From: Methylotenera sp.
Lineage (GTDB): Bacteria > Pseudomonadota > Gammaproteobacteria > Burkholderiales > Methylophilaceae
DNA: 64,000 nt
NCBI RefSeq assembly: GCF_030684185.1
Contig: NZ_JAUXOY010000016.1
Coordinates: 1 to 64,000, forward strand
Direction: 5' to 3'
The position numbers were made by a program, and so were the translations under genes. Shown one piece after another: positions 27,555 to 37,021 of this stretch (position 1 is the first letter of the stretch; each line of letters begins with the position of its first letter). The notes under the pieces are model-generated. The model was not told where the DNA came from. It did not search any database and saw nothing but the letters and a program-made list of their open reading frames with translations.

Positions 27555-28201
27555 GGTAATAACCAGTCACTTTTTTGTGCCAATGCGTCGCTAATTCTTT
27601 TCCAGCGCACTTCATTGGTCGCGTCAATCTGGTTGGCACCTGTCTCTACAATGCAGCCGCCACGCTCAATATTGATATCTTCCTGAATCTGCCAATGCTG
27701 ACTGGCTATTTCTTCGGCTAGATATTCACGCAGCATCTGCGCATCTTCATGATGCACTAATATTCTGGCTGGTTTTTGTACATAAGGCAGGTAGTGAATA
27801 GCATCCATCACCACTGGCAACACTATAGACGTATCAATATTCAACTTCACTTTCAACATCGCTTTTGCGATTTCCAACGCAAGCGATAGCGCATCGTCAG
27901 CAATTTGCTCATCCGACTTTTCAAGCGCGTCGCTGAAAGATTCCATCAACTTAAGAAAATGCTGTTTTTCTTCTTGTGCATATTCGCGCGCTTTAGCCAT
28001 ACCTACGGCAAACCCTTCTTGCATGCCTTTGGTATAAGCTTCCTTGCGTGCAGACTCAAATATCTGCGATATTTTTTCTGAGGCAACCGTATCCTCTTCT
28101 TTTTTCTTAGCCTTTATTCCACTAATGCTTGGGTGACCTTCGGTAAACGACGACATTTCCCACCGTTCATAAGCGGTTTGTTGCTCTTTAGGAATATTCA
28201 T
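27551..28201 (-). CDS. fliH: Flagellar assembly protein FliH
   Basis: From ATG 28201, chosen because AGGAG stands 6 nt upstream (the earlier ATG at 28216 has none), the protein has 216 residues. It has a charged N-terminus, a central Glu/Lys/Ala helix ([25 protein letters not shown], GxxxG-like spacing) and a C-terminal domain with IEVDP-like [21 protein letters not shown]. FliH binds FliI and anchors it at the C-ring through FliN. Upstream is fliG, downstream fliI with ATGA overlap. Confidence 0.94.
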   Translation of the reverse strand: MNIPKEQQTAYERWEMSSFTEGHPSISGIKAKKKEEDTVASEKISQIFESARKEAYTKGMQEGFAVGMAKAREYAQEEKQHFLKLMESFSDALEKSDEQIADDALSLALEIAKAMLKVKLNIDTSIVLPVVMDAIHYLPYVQKPARILVHHEDAQMLREYLAEEIASQHWQIQEDINIERGGCIVETGANQIDATNEVRWKRISDALAQKSDWLLP

Positions 28202-28242
28202 GGCACTCCTATGCATAATGAACGAACTTAAGAATAGAAAGT

Positions 28243-29241
28243 TTAGACATATTGATCATCTCCACCCTTCCCTGCCAACTGAATCTGACCTTCATCAGAC
28301 AATCTGCGTACAATTTGCAGGATTTGTTTTTGCTGCGCTTCAACTTCAGAAAGCTTGACTGGCCCTTTAGATTCCAAATCTTCTTTCATCATTTCTGCGG
28401 CACGCGACGACATATTTTTGAATATTTTTTCGCGCATTTCTTCAGTGGTGCCTTTAAGCGCAACGATGAGTGTTTCAGACTGCACTTCTCTTAACATGAC
28501 CTGAATGCCTTTATCATCAATATCCATGATGTTGTCAAAGACAAACATTTCATCCATGATTTTCTGCGCCATTTCATCATCGTAGCTTTTCAGCCCTTCC
28601 ATAAGAGTAGCTTCGTTCTCGCCGCTCATATAGTTCATGATTTCGGCTGCAACTTTAATACCGCCCATGGTTTGTTTTTTAAGATTTTCGTTACCTGTTA
28701 ATAATTTGGTCATCACCTCATTCAGCTCGCGCAGGGCAATAGGCTTCACACCATCCAGTGTTGCAATGCGCAACATCACATCTTGACGTAAGCGGTCCGA
28801 GAAATAGCCAATAATCTCTGAAGCCTGATCCGGCTCTAAATGCACCAGAATGGTCGCAATAATCTGCGGATGCTCATTCTTAATAAAATCAGATACAGTC
28901 AGCGCATCCATCCATTTAAGACTTTCAATACCACTTGCATCACGTGATTGCAAAATACGGTTAAGCAAGCCTGAAGCTTTGTCTTCACCTAATGCTTTGT
29001 TTAACACTGATCGAATGTATTCATCTGAATCCAGTCCGAAATCACTGCTTTGCTCAACTTCAGTCATAAATTCCGCCACAGTCGTTTCAACCTGATCGCG
29101 GCCGACTGACTTCAAAGTCGACATCGCCGTGCCAAGTTTCTGAACTTCCTTTGGGCTCAGAAACTTCATCACTTCTGCAGCTTCATCTTCACCCAGCGCA
29201 AGCATTAAGATTGCGCTTCTCATTACGCCGGCATCACTCAT
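28243..29241 (-). CDS. fliG: Flagellar motor switch protein FliG
   Basis: The 332-residue protein has the three FliG domains: N-terminal (AILMLALGEDEAAEVMKFL), middle with the EHPQ motif (IKNEHPQIIATIL, about residue 125) and C-terminal torque helix region (KGTTEEMREKIFKNMSSRAAEMMKEDLE, split by turns) with charged residues facing the stator. It is 5 bp from fliF, with which it forms the MS-ring/C-ring junction. Confidence 0.97.
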   Translation of the reverse strand: MSDAGVMRSAILMLALGEDEAAEVMKFLSPKEVQKLGTAMSTLKSVGRDQVETTVAEFMTEVEQSSDFGLDSDEYIRSVLNKALGEDKASGLLNRILQSRDASGIESLKWMDALTVSDFIKNEHPQIIATILVHLEPDQASEIIGYFSDRLRQDVMLRIATLDGVKPIALRELNEVMTKLLTGNENLKKQTMGGIKVAAEIMNYMSGENEATLMEGLKSYDDEMAQKIMDEMFVFDNIMDIDDKGIQVMLREVQSETLIVALKGTTEEMREKIFKNMSSRAAEMMKEDLESKGPVKLSEVEAQQKQILQIVRRLSDEGQIQLAGKGGDDQYV

Positions 29242-29246
29242 TTTCG

Positions 29247-30893
29247 TTACTCATTTCCACTTGTCCAGTTTGCGACCACACTTGCTACCATTCTTGGGTT
29301 GTCTTTTGCCAACTGCTTGGCAGCGGCTAAATTATTACTGCTACCTGCAGGTGATAACAACTGCGCTTGCCCAGCTTCTCCGCTTAGGTTAACCACGGCA
29401 TCTTCATCCTTAGGTGCATTTAATAACTTTGGAGATGGTGCAGTTAATTTACGTAACATCGGGCTTAGCGCACGCTTATAAATCATGATTAGCACGACGA
29501 TGCCCACAATAAAGCGTAATGCGTCTTTACCGTACTCTATGACTTCAGGGTTTTTCCAAAGCGGCACTTCAGGAATAATTTCTACAGGTTCACCGGCAAA
29601 TGAACTATTCACCACTGCCAGCGCATCGCCACGTTCTTTATTAAAGCCCATGGCCTGCATCGCTAAATCATTTATTTGCGTTTTCTCTGCTTCAGTCAGT
29701 GGTCGGTAAGTCACTTTTCCTGCTTTATCAACCACTGGCATGTTATTCACCACCACGGCAACATTGAGGCGTTTGATGCCGCCCATCCCTTGTTGTGAAT
29801 AACGTACAGTTTTATCCACCTCATAATTGGTCATGATATTTTTTTGATTATTTACTGGCGCACCATCAGCAGCAGCCCCACTAGAATTAGCACCTTCTGG
29901 TGTTGTGAGTGGTGCAGTAGCATTTGCCGGCGGTTGATTAGATAAAGCGCCTGGTACACCGGTAGCACCGGCACCGTTGCTGCTGAGAGATTCATTGCTT
30001 TGCAAGCTGCGAATCGCCGCATCATCAGGTTTCTGGTTAGGTTTATAGCTTTCAGCAGCTTGTTCTATGCTGGAAAAGTCTATTTCTGCACTCGCTTCTG
30101 CACGTACGTTTTTAGCACCTACAATCGGCGTAATAATTGATTCAACACGCTTAACGATACTTTGCTGAATATCTTCAATGTATTTAAGTTGAGTTGGGTC
30201 CAGGTTATTCGATCCCATTTTTTTGGAAGTATCTGACAGCAGATTACCGTTTTGATCAACCACCGTCACATTGGCAGCAGGTAGATTTGGAACGCTACTT
30301 GCCACCAGATGCACGACTGCACCGACTTGCTGTGCATCTAAACTACGACCGCCACGCAAATTTAACAATACAGAGGCAGTTGGCTTTTGTTGGTCCCTTA
30401 CAAATACTGAAGCTTTAGGAATAGCCAAATGGATTCTGGCCACTTCAACCGCACCGATAGACTGGATGCTACGCTCCAGCTCACCTTCCAAAGCACGCTG
30501 AAAATTCACTTGTTCTACAAATTGCGAAACGCCGAATTTTTGATTTTCTAGCACTTCAAAACCAATATTTCCGCCTTTAGGTAGGCCATCAGAAGCTAAT
30601 TTCAACCGAGCCTGGTGAACCTGTGCAGCAGGTACAAGAATCGCTGTACCACTATCAGAAAACTTATAAGGCACATTCATTTTCTCAAGCGCAGCTACAA
30701 TTGAACCGCCATCTTTATCAGAGTAGTTAGAAAACAATACGCGATAATCCGGCTGCTGGCTCCAAAGCCAAAATACAGCCATCACTGCAACTACTGCAGC
30801 TGCAGCAACTACTAAAAGTAATTTATTGCCTAATTGAGAGTTCAAACCCATTACGCCTTGATTCATTAAGGCTGCGTCATTGCCTGCTGCCAT
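29247..30893 (-). CDS. fliF: Flagellar MS-ring protein FliF
   Basis: The 548-residue protein has two transmembrane helices (about 25-47 and 450-470) around a large periplasmic part. Conserved pieces include YRVLFSNYSDKDGGSIVAALE, ARVHLA-like VARIHLAIPKASVF, and YEVDKTVRYSQQGMGGIKRLNVAVVVN split by strand ends. The C-terminal tail binds FliG. It is the first gene of the fliFGHIJKLMNOPQR run and divergent from fliE. Confidence 0.97.
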   Translation of the reverse strand: MAAGNDAALMNQGVMGLNSQLGNKLLLVVAAAAVVAVMAVFWLWSQQPDYRVLFSNYSDKDGGSIVAALEKMNVPYKFSDSGTAILVPAAQVHQARLKLASDGLPKGGNIGFEVLENQKFGVSQFVEQVNFQRALEGELERSIQSIGAVEVARIHLAIPKASVFVRDQQKPTASVLLNLRGGRSLDAQQVGAVVHLVASSVPNLPAANVTVVDQNGNLLSDTSKKMGSNNLDPTQLKYIEDIQQSIVKRVESIITPIVGAKNVRAEASAEIDFSSIEQAAESYKPNQKPDDAAIRSLQSNESLSSNGAGATGVPGALSNQPPANATAPLTTPEGANSSGAAADGAPVNNQKNIMTNYEVDKTVRYSQQGMGGIKRLNVAVVVNNMPVVDKAGKVTYRPLTEAEKTQINDLAMQAMGFNKERGDALAVVNSSFAGEPVEIIPEVPLWKNPEVIEYGKDALRFIVGIVVLIMIYKRALSPMLRKLTAPSPKLLNAPKDEDAVVNLSGEAGQAQLLSPAGSSNNLAAAKQLAKDNPRMVASVVANWTSGNE

Positions 30894-31194
30894 CGTATTT
30901 CTCCAATTTGCTACTCAACAAAACTTTTCGACTGACGCTTTAATGTATATAAGGTTAAAAACTTTTACATCCATATTGCTTCAGTAAGCTATTGGATACC
31001 ATTATGCCAATTGCCTGAATTTTCAAATTTAGGAATAGAGCGCTTTTCATCGGCCTATTTGGATGCTCATAGAAATAGCCAAGTGTTAAATTAGCAACTG
31101 TCAGTGAAAGGTTTAAATTAGCAATCTAAATTACAGTTGTTAATTTAGACAGCTAGTTTAACGCTCACGAATTTAAGACGAACGGAGGTAAACC
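30894..31194. promoter_or_regulatory. Divergent fliF/fliE regulatory gap with repeat motifs
   Basis: This 301-bp gap has no gene. TTAAATTAGCAA occurs twice (31086-31097, 31113-31124), and TTAGCAACTGT (31092-31102) is mirrored by ACAGTTGTTAA (31133-31143) with one mismatch. These sit 50-110 nt upstream of fliE and look like regulator sites. A GG-N10-GC match (TTGGATACCATTATGC, about 31001-31016) is a weak sigma-54 candidate only. Confidence 0.4.
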
Positions 31195-31557
31195 ATGAAA
31201 ACAGGTGGAATTGATGCCAGCAGAATAGAATCTATGCTTGCACAGTTAAAAGCTGCTGCACAGCGCCCGCAAAGCGACGCTATTGGCGGGTTGGCTGCTT
31301 CTTCAGGGCTACAGCAGACTCAAGGTGCTGGAAAAGTTAACTTTTCAGACGCACTCAAAGCATCACTGAACCAGGTCAACAAAGTACAAGTTGAAGCAGA
31401 GCAATTAGGTAAAAACTTTACGATGGGCGATGACAGCGTCAGCCTTTCTGACGTGATGATTGCAGGCCAAAAAGCCAACATTTCGTTTCAAGCTACCGTA
31501 CAAGTGCGTAATAAATTAGTATCTGCTTATCACGACATCATGAACATGCAGGTTTAA
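31195..31557 (+). CDS. fliE: Flagellar hook-basal body protein FliE
   Basis: The 120-residue protein has the FliE C-terminal core: FSDALKASLNQVNKVQVEAEQLGKNF, DVMIAGQKANISFQATVQVRNKLVSAYHDIMNMQV (conserved end, quoted in part). FliE links the MS ring to the rod. The ATG has a strong GGAGG 7 nt upstream. It is the only plus-strand gene in the flagellar block, transcribed away from fliF. Confidence 0.96.
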   Translation: MKTGGIDASRIESMLAQLKAAAQRPQSDAIGGLAASSGLQQTQGAGKVNFSDALKASLNQVNKVQVEAEQLGKNFTMGDDSVSLSDVMIAGQKANISFQATVQVRNKLVSAYHDIMNMQV

Positions 31558-31580
31558 GCTCTAAATATTAAACCTTGCAT

Positions 31581-32927
31581 TTAGCCTGGGAAAAACTCCG
31601 GGTGATTTTGAACAATATTTTTTAGGTGCTCAAAGCATCTGGCATCTATCGCTGTTCCCACTGTTTCAGACATAATCACCAGCGTTTTATCAACAGGTAT
31701 CGCACCGCGATAAGGCCGTTCTGCGGTAATGGCATCAAAAATATCAGCTGTAGTAATAATACGTGTTTCTATTGCAATATCTGCGTCTTTTAGTCCGCGC
31801 GGGTAGCCACCGCCATCAAGCCGTTCATGATGGGCGGCTGATACGCGGGCAAGTTCATCAAAGTTACTGACACGCCCTAAAATAGCCTCGGTGTAAGCGG
31901 CATGCCGCTGCACTGCTGACCATTCATCTGCATCCAGTTTGCCCGGTTTATCCAGAATACTATTACTTACCCCGAGCTTACCTACGTCGTGCAGCAAAGC
32001 ACCGCGCTTAAGCCAGCGCCTGCGTGACTCGGGTATCTCCATTGATTCTGCTAACAGCGTGGTATACAAACCCACCCTTGCGCTGTGCCCTGCTGTATAT
32101 GGGCTTTTAGCATCCACCACTTTGCCAAAGGCCTCAGCAATATCGTCAAAATAATCTTCATCCAGCGGCACTTGTTGGCCACCGGGTTCTAGCGCAAATA
32201 CCAATGCTTCGACATCAGATGAATTCAGTATTGACCAGAAATCTGCAGATTGTGCAACAGCCATAAAAGCATCCACTGCCTCCGGGTCAAACCAGGTGCC
32301 GCGCCGTTTTTGAATCTCGGTAAGTGCCGCTGCCTGACCTTCTGAGCTATTCACAACATCTATTACTTGCGCCAGTAAGGCAATACGCGAATAAAGCGGA
32401 ATTCTAGAACCTGCCAGCCCTTCAGGTCGGCCTTGACCATTCCAGTGTTCATCCAGAGAGTGAATACCTTTTGCTACCCCTTCAGAAAAACGTAACTGAC
32501 GTGCGATATCCGCGCCGCGTGTACAGCGCGTTAGAATCAGCTCCTGGGCGATTTCATCGCCGTTGGTCAGTATGCCGCCTAAAGTTTTAAGGCGATCAAT
32601 CAAGCCAACACTCGGCCCGGTATGACGCAACACAAAACGCAATACTTGCGGAAGGCTGCCGTCTACCCACTTAAAGTCACGTTTAAAACTCAAATCATCT
32701 GTCAGGTATAACTCGCAAATGCGCGATGCATTGCTGCTGCAGCCCAAGTCTTTAAGCAGCAATGTGTAATACAACTCCCACAGCTGCTCAGTGGCCATGC
32801 CCAGTTTTTCACCAATATGCATCCCTATCCAGCAACAGCGTATGCAATGGCCTTCAGGTTGCCCTTCGGTAATGTCGAGCGCATGACTGAGCGCACCGAT
32901 AAGTTCTGATAACTTTAATGCTTGCAT
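31581..32927 (-). CDS. HD-GYP domain protein (probable cyclic-di-GMP phosphodiesterase)
   Basis: The 448-residue protein contains two HD-type regions. The N-terminal one (about 10-205) is degenerate, and the C-terminal one (about 255-445) has the full signature: HSARVG, LLHDVGKLG, and HHERLDGGGYPRGL (the GYP motif), with metal ligands retained. HD-GYP enzymes cut cyclic-di-GMP to pGpG or GMP. No membrane segment is seen. It is placed convergently with fliE inside the flagellar block, in keeping with a motility role. Confidence 0.9.
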   Translation of the reverse strand: MQALKLSELIGALSHALDITEGQPEGHCIRCCWIGMHIGEKLGMATEQLWELYYTLLLKDLGCSSNASRICELYLTDDLSFKRDFKWVDGSLPQVLRFVLRHTGPSVGLIDRLKTLGGILTNGDEIAQELILTRCTRGADIARQLRFSEGVAKGIHSLDEHWNGQGRPEGLAGSRIPLYSRIALLAQVIDVVNSSEGQAAALTEIQKRRGTWFDPEAVDAFMAVAQSADFWSILNSSDVEALVFALEPGGQQVPLDEDYFDDIAEAFGKVVDAKSPYTAGHSARVGLYTTLLAESMEIPESRRRWLKRGALLHDVGKLGVSNSILDKPGKLDADEWSAVQRHAAYTEAILGRVSNFDELARVSAAHHERLDGGGYPRGLKDADIAIETRIITTADIFDAITAERPYRGAIPVDKTLVIMSETVGTAIDARCFEHLKNIVQNHPEFFPG

Positions 32928-33002
32928 AAAGTGTCTTTTCAGCTATGGCTGCCTGTTAACCTGAAATATCCTGAATTGTTTAACTTGATAAGAATACACG
33001 CA

Positions 33003-33359
33003 TCAGAATATGACATCTTCTGAATCTGCCTTACCTTCTTCCAACTTATACAGCCAAGCCAGAATCTCGGCAATCGCCTGATAAAGCGCAGGCGGAATAT
33101 GGTCATCAAGATCAACCTGCATCAATAATGCAACGAGATCTTTGGATTCATGCACAAATATATTGTTCTCTTTTGCTCTGGCAATAATCTGCTCTGCAAT
33201 CAGGCCACGCCCTTTAGCCAACACTTTTGGCGCATAGTCACCAGAGGCATAAGCCAAGGCAATCGCTTGCTGATTCGGGTTAAAGCCTGCCTTTGAATGT
33301 AAGCCAACATCGGCATTTGCAACAGGATTAGCAACAGGATTATAGTCAGCGCTATTCAT
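33003..33359 (-). CDS. FlhB-like C-terminal domain protein (FhlB/YlqH type)
   Basis: The 118-residue protein resembles only the cytoplasmic export-switch domain of FlhB (about residues 30-108: IALAYASGDYAPKVLAKGRGLIAEQIIARA split by helices, then VHESKDLVALLM). It lacks membrane helices, and the autocleavage NPTH loop is missing, so it is not FlhB itself. Such stand-alone proteins can partly replace the FlhB C-terminal fragment in some bacteria. It overlaps the preceding FliK-like gene by 8 bp, an informative pairing since FliK acts on this domain of FlhB. Confidence 0.88.
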   Translation of the reverse strand: MNSADYNPVANPVANADVGLHSKAGFNPNQQAIALAYASGDYAPKVLAKGRGLIAEQIIARAKENNIFVHESKDLVALLMQVDLDDHIPPALYQAIAEILAWLYKLEEGKADSEDVIF

Positions 33360-34323
33360 GGCGCACCACCGTCAGTGCATCTAACTGCTGGCCATTTTTT
33401 CCTATCGCCTCGGCTAAACGTAGCCTTTGGCTTTTTAGAATATCCAGTGTCTGCGCTTGTTCTGCAAGAATATTCACACGCATATGCCCATCAATCAGGC
33501 TTATTCTGGCTGACACTTTACCTAAATGTGGCAAATGCAGAGTCATCTCGCTAGCAATTGGTCTCGCCTGACCTTCATCTGACTCATTTGACGCTTGACC
33601 ATCATCGCCTTCAGCACCCCGCTCTTGCAGGGTGACATCCCAATCCATTTTTTGTCTTGGCCAAACTTCACCATGCCACGCCAGACGCTGATTTTCCAAA
33701 ACAGCCAACTGTTGAGACATTAAGCTAGCCATTGATGTACTGCTTTGGTTCTGCGGTTCTTGCTTAAGTGCCGAAAGTGTTTGGTTGCTTTGCAGCAAAT
33801 CACTCAAATGCGACTCATAAAATAAACCGCTGCTTCTCAAAGCATTTTTTAAATCATGCGCCATGATGAGTGGGTTATTAGGAGTTTGTGTCACCACGGC
33901 TACCGCAACAAATCGGTTCGATACGCCGTCGCCTTCTGCCTGTTTTAGATATTGGCTGATCAGGCTTGCTGCTGTACTTAATTTTGTGGTGCTACCCGAG
34001 TCTTTTGAATCTGTAAGTGTCAGTAAAAATGTCGGTACCGGGCTGTCGTGCATGTATTTCAGCAGCAGTGTTTGTCCGGCCTTGGCCGTCGCCCCCAAGT
34101 CCATTTTGAGTATGGTGCCCTTAAGGTTTTCATTTTCAACTTTTACGTTATAGGTAGATTCACCAGCCCTTGATAACACATGCGCGAAATACTGCTGTCC
34201 TTTTACAAACTGAGTTGCCCTGTCGCTAAGCTCCTGCGCCGCGCCACCGATATTATCTACAGCTAGTAAAGGCGCTATTCTAGCCACAGGGTGTATGCTT
34301 GCAATGTCGGGTTTGATGATCAT
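33352..34323 (-). CDS. Second FliK-like protein (Flg_hook domain)
   Basis: The 323-residue protein has a C-terminal Flg_hook-type domain (about 240-320: MTLHLPHLGKVSARISL, HMRVNILAEQA, LRLAEAIGKNGQQLDALTVV) and a poorly conserved N-terminus with an LLKYMHDS/TFLLTL region. It is coupled to the FlhB-tail gene by an 8-bp overlap and preceded by fliT. A role as an alternative hook-length or export-switch regulator is inferred from this pairing. Confidence 0.8.
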   Translation of the reverse strand: MIIKPDIASIHPVARIAPLLAVDNIGGAAQELSDRATQFVKGQQYFAHVLSRAGESTYNVKVENENLKGTILKMDLGATAKAGQTLLLKYMHDSPVPTFLLTLTDSKDSGSTTKLSTAASLISQYLKQAEGDGVSNRFVAVAVVTQTPNNPLIMAHDLKNALRSSGLFYESHLSDLLQSNQTLSALKQEPQNQSSTSMASLMSQQLAVLENQRLAWHGEVWPRQKMDWDVTLQERGAEGDDGQASNESDEGQARPIASEMTLHLPHLGKVSARISLIDGHMRVNILAEQAQTLDILKSQRLRLAEAIGKNGQQLDALTVVRHE

Positions 34324-34339
34324 CTTGATAATGACTATT

Positions 34340-34732
34340 CTACTGAACGTAGGCTCGCGTCAGTTTGTTTTCCATATGTAAACTGCCCATCAGAGAATTC
34401 AATCTCAACATCCATGGCGACACTATATTGCGTATCTCACGGTCATCCGCAAGTATGCTTTTAATACTGGCTAATTTTCTCGCGCGTGCATCGCCGGCTA
34501 GTGGCAGTAAACTTTCTGTGACCTTTAATGTGGCTACATGCTGGGCACAGTAAGCTTCGAGTTCAGCCAACGTATCCCAATCCTGCTGTTTGGCAGCCGA
34601 TAGCATTTGTTTAGTTAATCCCGCAACAGTTTCATAAATAACAATAGGGTCCTGATGTTCAGTTTCATCTTGGTATTCAGTACTATCTTGGTATTCAGTA
34701 CTATCTTGGTGTTCAGTTTTATGGCGTTCCAT
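34340..34732 (-). CDS. fliT: Flagellar export chaperone FliT-like protein
   Basis: The 130-residue protein follows fliS, the normal position of fliT. After an N-terminal tract of about 28 residues made of HQDSTE/YQDSTE repeats it is helical (IYETVAGLTKQMLSAAKQQDWDTLAELEAYC in part), with the xxDW-L-ELE pattern common in FliT, the FliD chaperone. The repeat tract arises from an 18-bp tandem array and is unlikely to belong to the fold. Identification rests on size, helical pattern and context. Confidence 0.75.
   Translation of the reverse strand: MERHKTEHQDSTEYQDSTEYQDETEHQDPIVIYETVAGLTKQMLSAAKQQDWDTLAELEAYCAQHVATLKVTESLLPLAGDARARKLASIKSILADDREIRNIVSPWMLRLNSLMGSLHMENKLTRAYVQ
34667..34720. repeat. 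18-bp tandem repeat coding the FliT N-terminal tract
   Basis: ATCTTGGTATTCAGTACT is repeated at 34667-34684 and 34685-34702, with a diverged third copy at 34703-34720 and a partial copy before them. The unit is six codons, so copy-number changes keep the frame and alter only the protein's N-terminus. Confidence 0.75.
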
Positions 34733-34755
34733 GCTTAAACCTTCTATTAGATTTT

Positions 34756-35235
34756 TTAAACTTTTGCGTATTGCGCAATATTGCGATTAATGGTTCCTGC
34801 AATCTGACTAGGTACTATATTGGGTATTTCTGATGTTGTAGCTGGTGAACTGGCAATGGTTTCCCACGCTGTTTTTAAATCTGTTAATAACTTAATCACT
34901 TCATGCACCAGTTCTGGCTGGTTGTGAATATTCGCCATGGTTAACTGCTTGCTCATATAGGCGTAAAGCGCATCCAGGCTTACGGCAATCTCGCCACCGG
35001 CTTTTTTATCCAGGCTCAATCTAAGGCCACTTTCAATAATCATAATGGCTTTTGACAGCATGGCGCCTTTGTTAGAAATGTCTTTTTTCTGCATGTGGCC
35101 AATTGCACTATGGCAAGCAGCGATTGCCCCTTCATAAAGCATGACGATTAACTTATTCGGGCTTGCGGCAACCACGCCGGTTTCCAGGCCAACTTTGGCA
35201 TACACATTTACTCCGCGCTGATTGAGTCCAAACAT
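34756..35235 (-). CDS. fliS: Flagellar export chaperone FliS
   Basis: The 159-residue helical protein has the FliS pattern: YAKVGLETGVVAASPNKLIVMLYEGAI (in part), the ISNKGAMLSKAIMIIESGL helix and LYAYMSKQLTMAN. FliS binds the flagellin C-terminus and prevents early polymerisation. It is followed by fliT and preceded by fliD after 35 nt; the three are probably co-transcribed from the sigma-28 promoter before fliD. Confidence 0.95.
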   Translation of the reverse strand: MFGLNQRGVNVYAKVGLETGVVAASPNKLIVMLYEGAIAACHSAIGHMQKKDISNKGAMLSKAIMIIESGLRLSLDKKAGGEIAVSLDALYAYMSKQLTMANIHNQPELVHEVIKLLTDLKTAWETIASSPATTSEIPNIVPSQIAGTINRNIAQYAKV

Positions 35236-35270
35236 GATCGTATCCTTTACTTGATATTGATTATTAGTGC

Positions 35271-36956
35271 TTATTTACTATTTGCATTGATTGATGCAAT
35301 TTGCTGGGTTAAGAAAGAGCTAGTCGTACTCATGCTGGACATTAATGTATCCAAGCGAGTAAATTGCGCGCGGTAGCGCGCCTCAATAGAGGTCAACCGC
35401 GCAGTGATTGATTCCGCCTGTTTATCCAAACGTTTAATAGAGGTATTAATGCCATCGGTTCTTGATGCCAAAATACCGGTTTCACCCAACAAATTAGTAA
35501 TCACGCTATCTAATTGCGCCGCATAACCTATGCTAAAGTTAACCGTGCCACGCGCACCAAGCGCGCCACTGGTTACCTTGATATTCAGGCCTTCACTTGC
35601 ATCACCCGCTGCACCCAGTAAATTACTACCTGTGCCGTTTGCAGCCACGCCGTTAATCGTGCCAGCAGTGGGTGCTAAACCAGTGACATTAATCGCATAA
35701 ATGCCAGACTGTGTTTTCTTGGTGCTGCTGACAAAAGAAACCTGCGGGTCAGAAACTTTAGCCGTGGTTGCAAACAAGCTGGCAATGTCGCCAAAGTTAG
35801 TTGCAACGGCGGCATCCAGCTTGGTTGCATCCAGCGCCAATTTGCCATCACGCTGAAAAGATACGCCAATTTGACTAAGTGACGTCAATGCACCGCCGCT
35901 GCTCACCGTTTTCGTCATTACCGCTTTTAGCTGACTAATCACAGATCGGGTAGTTGCATCGCCCAACAACACGCCTGAGTTTTTACCGGACTCATCATAT
36001 TTGGTTAAACTGCGTAATGAACTATCCAGCTTATTGTAAGCATCTATAAAAGCGGTGACTGATTCTTTAACCTTATCTTTATTGCTGGCAACCCCTAAAT
36101 TTGCGCTAACACCGGCACTGGTCGCCAGCAAATTAAGCGTCACGCCGCTAATCGCATCGCTAATGGTATTACTCGCTTTAACCACCACAATACCGTCAAT
36201 ATCCAAAATGGCATTTTTGGCGGCCTGCATTTGCGTCATGTTTTTACCGCTGCCTGCGCTGGCTGTTGGGTCATACGCCAATTGTGATAGGCCTGCAGCA
36301 TTAGTATCATCGCCATCAGTGTCAGCCACTGATATTTTCAGGCTATTCACCTCACCTGTATCTTTCGAGGTAATGACTAAATAATTAGCCGTGCCATCAT
36401 TCACAATCGTTGCACTCACGCTGGAGTTTGCGGCGTTAATCGCATCACGCACACCTGCCAGCGTATTGTTTGTGCTATCAATCGTAATACTTATATCGGT
36501 TTTAGCCGCATTTGGCGTAAATGAATTAGGCGTAATAGGCGCGGTGGCGGTTAAAGGGTTATAAGTACCGAATGAAATAGTTAAAGTGCCCGTGCCAACA
36601 GTATCTGCAATATTGGCAGTACCCGCAAATGACAGCTTTTGTGACTTAGCCAACTGGCTCACTGTCACGGCATAATCACCCAGTATCGCGCTGCCGTTTG
36701 AAGTTGCAGTAAACACACTGGCATTGCCGGATGTCACGTTTTGCGCATTAAACTTAGACGCGCTGGAAAGCGCACTGACTGCAGTCTGAAAAGTTGATAA
36801 ACCGCTCTTCAACGTACCGTAAGCAGATATTTGAGATTGATAACTGGTTTTTTGTTTAGTAACAGCGGTTAATGGTTTTTGCTCGATACCCATTAAACTG
36901 GTCACGATGCCGTTTACATCAAGGCCAGAACCTAAGCCTGCTGACGAAATGCCCAT
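35271..36956 (-). CDS. fliD: Flagellar filament cap protein FliD
   Basis: The 561-residue protein has FliD_N at the start (SAGLGSGLDVNGIVTSLMGIEQKPL in part) and FliD_C (about 300-540: AFIDAYNKLDSSLRSLTKYD, GVLLGD, ISQLKAVM). The end is a coiled coil, as in other caps. FliD forms the pentameric cap that folds flagellin at the filament tip. A sigma-28-type promoter lies about 65 nt upstream. Confidence 0.96.
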   Translation of the reverse strand: MGISSAGLGSGLDVNGIVTSLMGIEQKPLTAVTKQKTSYQSQISAYGTLKSGLSTFQTAVSALSSASKFNAQNVTSGNASVFTATSNGSAILGDYAVTVSQLAKSQKLSFAGTANIADTVGTGTLTISFGTYNPLTATAPITPNSFTPNAAKTDISITIDSTNNTLAGVRDAINAANSSVSATIVNDGTANYLVITSKDTGEVNSLKISVADTDGDDTNAAGLSQLAYDPTASAGSGKNMTQMQAAKNAILDIDGIVVVKASNTISDAISGVTLNLLATSAGVSANLGVASNKDKVKESVTAFIDAYNKLDSSLRSLTKYDESGKNSGVLLGDATTRSVISQLKAVMTKTVSSGGALTSLSQIGVSFQRDGKLALDATKLDAAVATNFGDIASLFATTAKVSDPQVSFVSSTKKTQSGIYAINVTGLAPTAGTINGVAANGTGSNLLGAAGDASEGLNIKVTSGALGARGTVNFSIGYAAQLDSVITNLLGETGILASRTDGINTSIKRLDKQAESITARLTSIEARYRAQFTRLDTLMSSMSTTSSFLTQQIASINANSK

Positions 36957-37021
36957 GTTGAATATCCTTTTTAAACAATTATCATTGAATTAACGTTTGC
37001 CAAACCAGCGGCGTTAATCAT

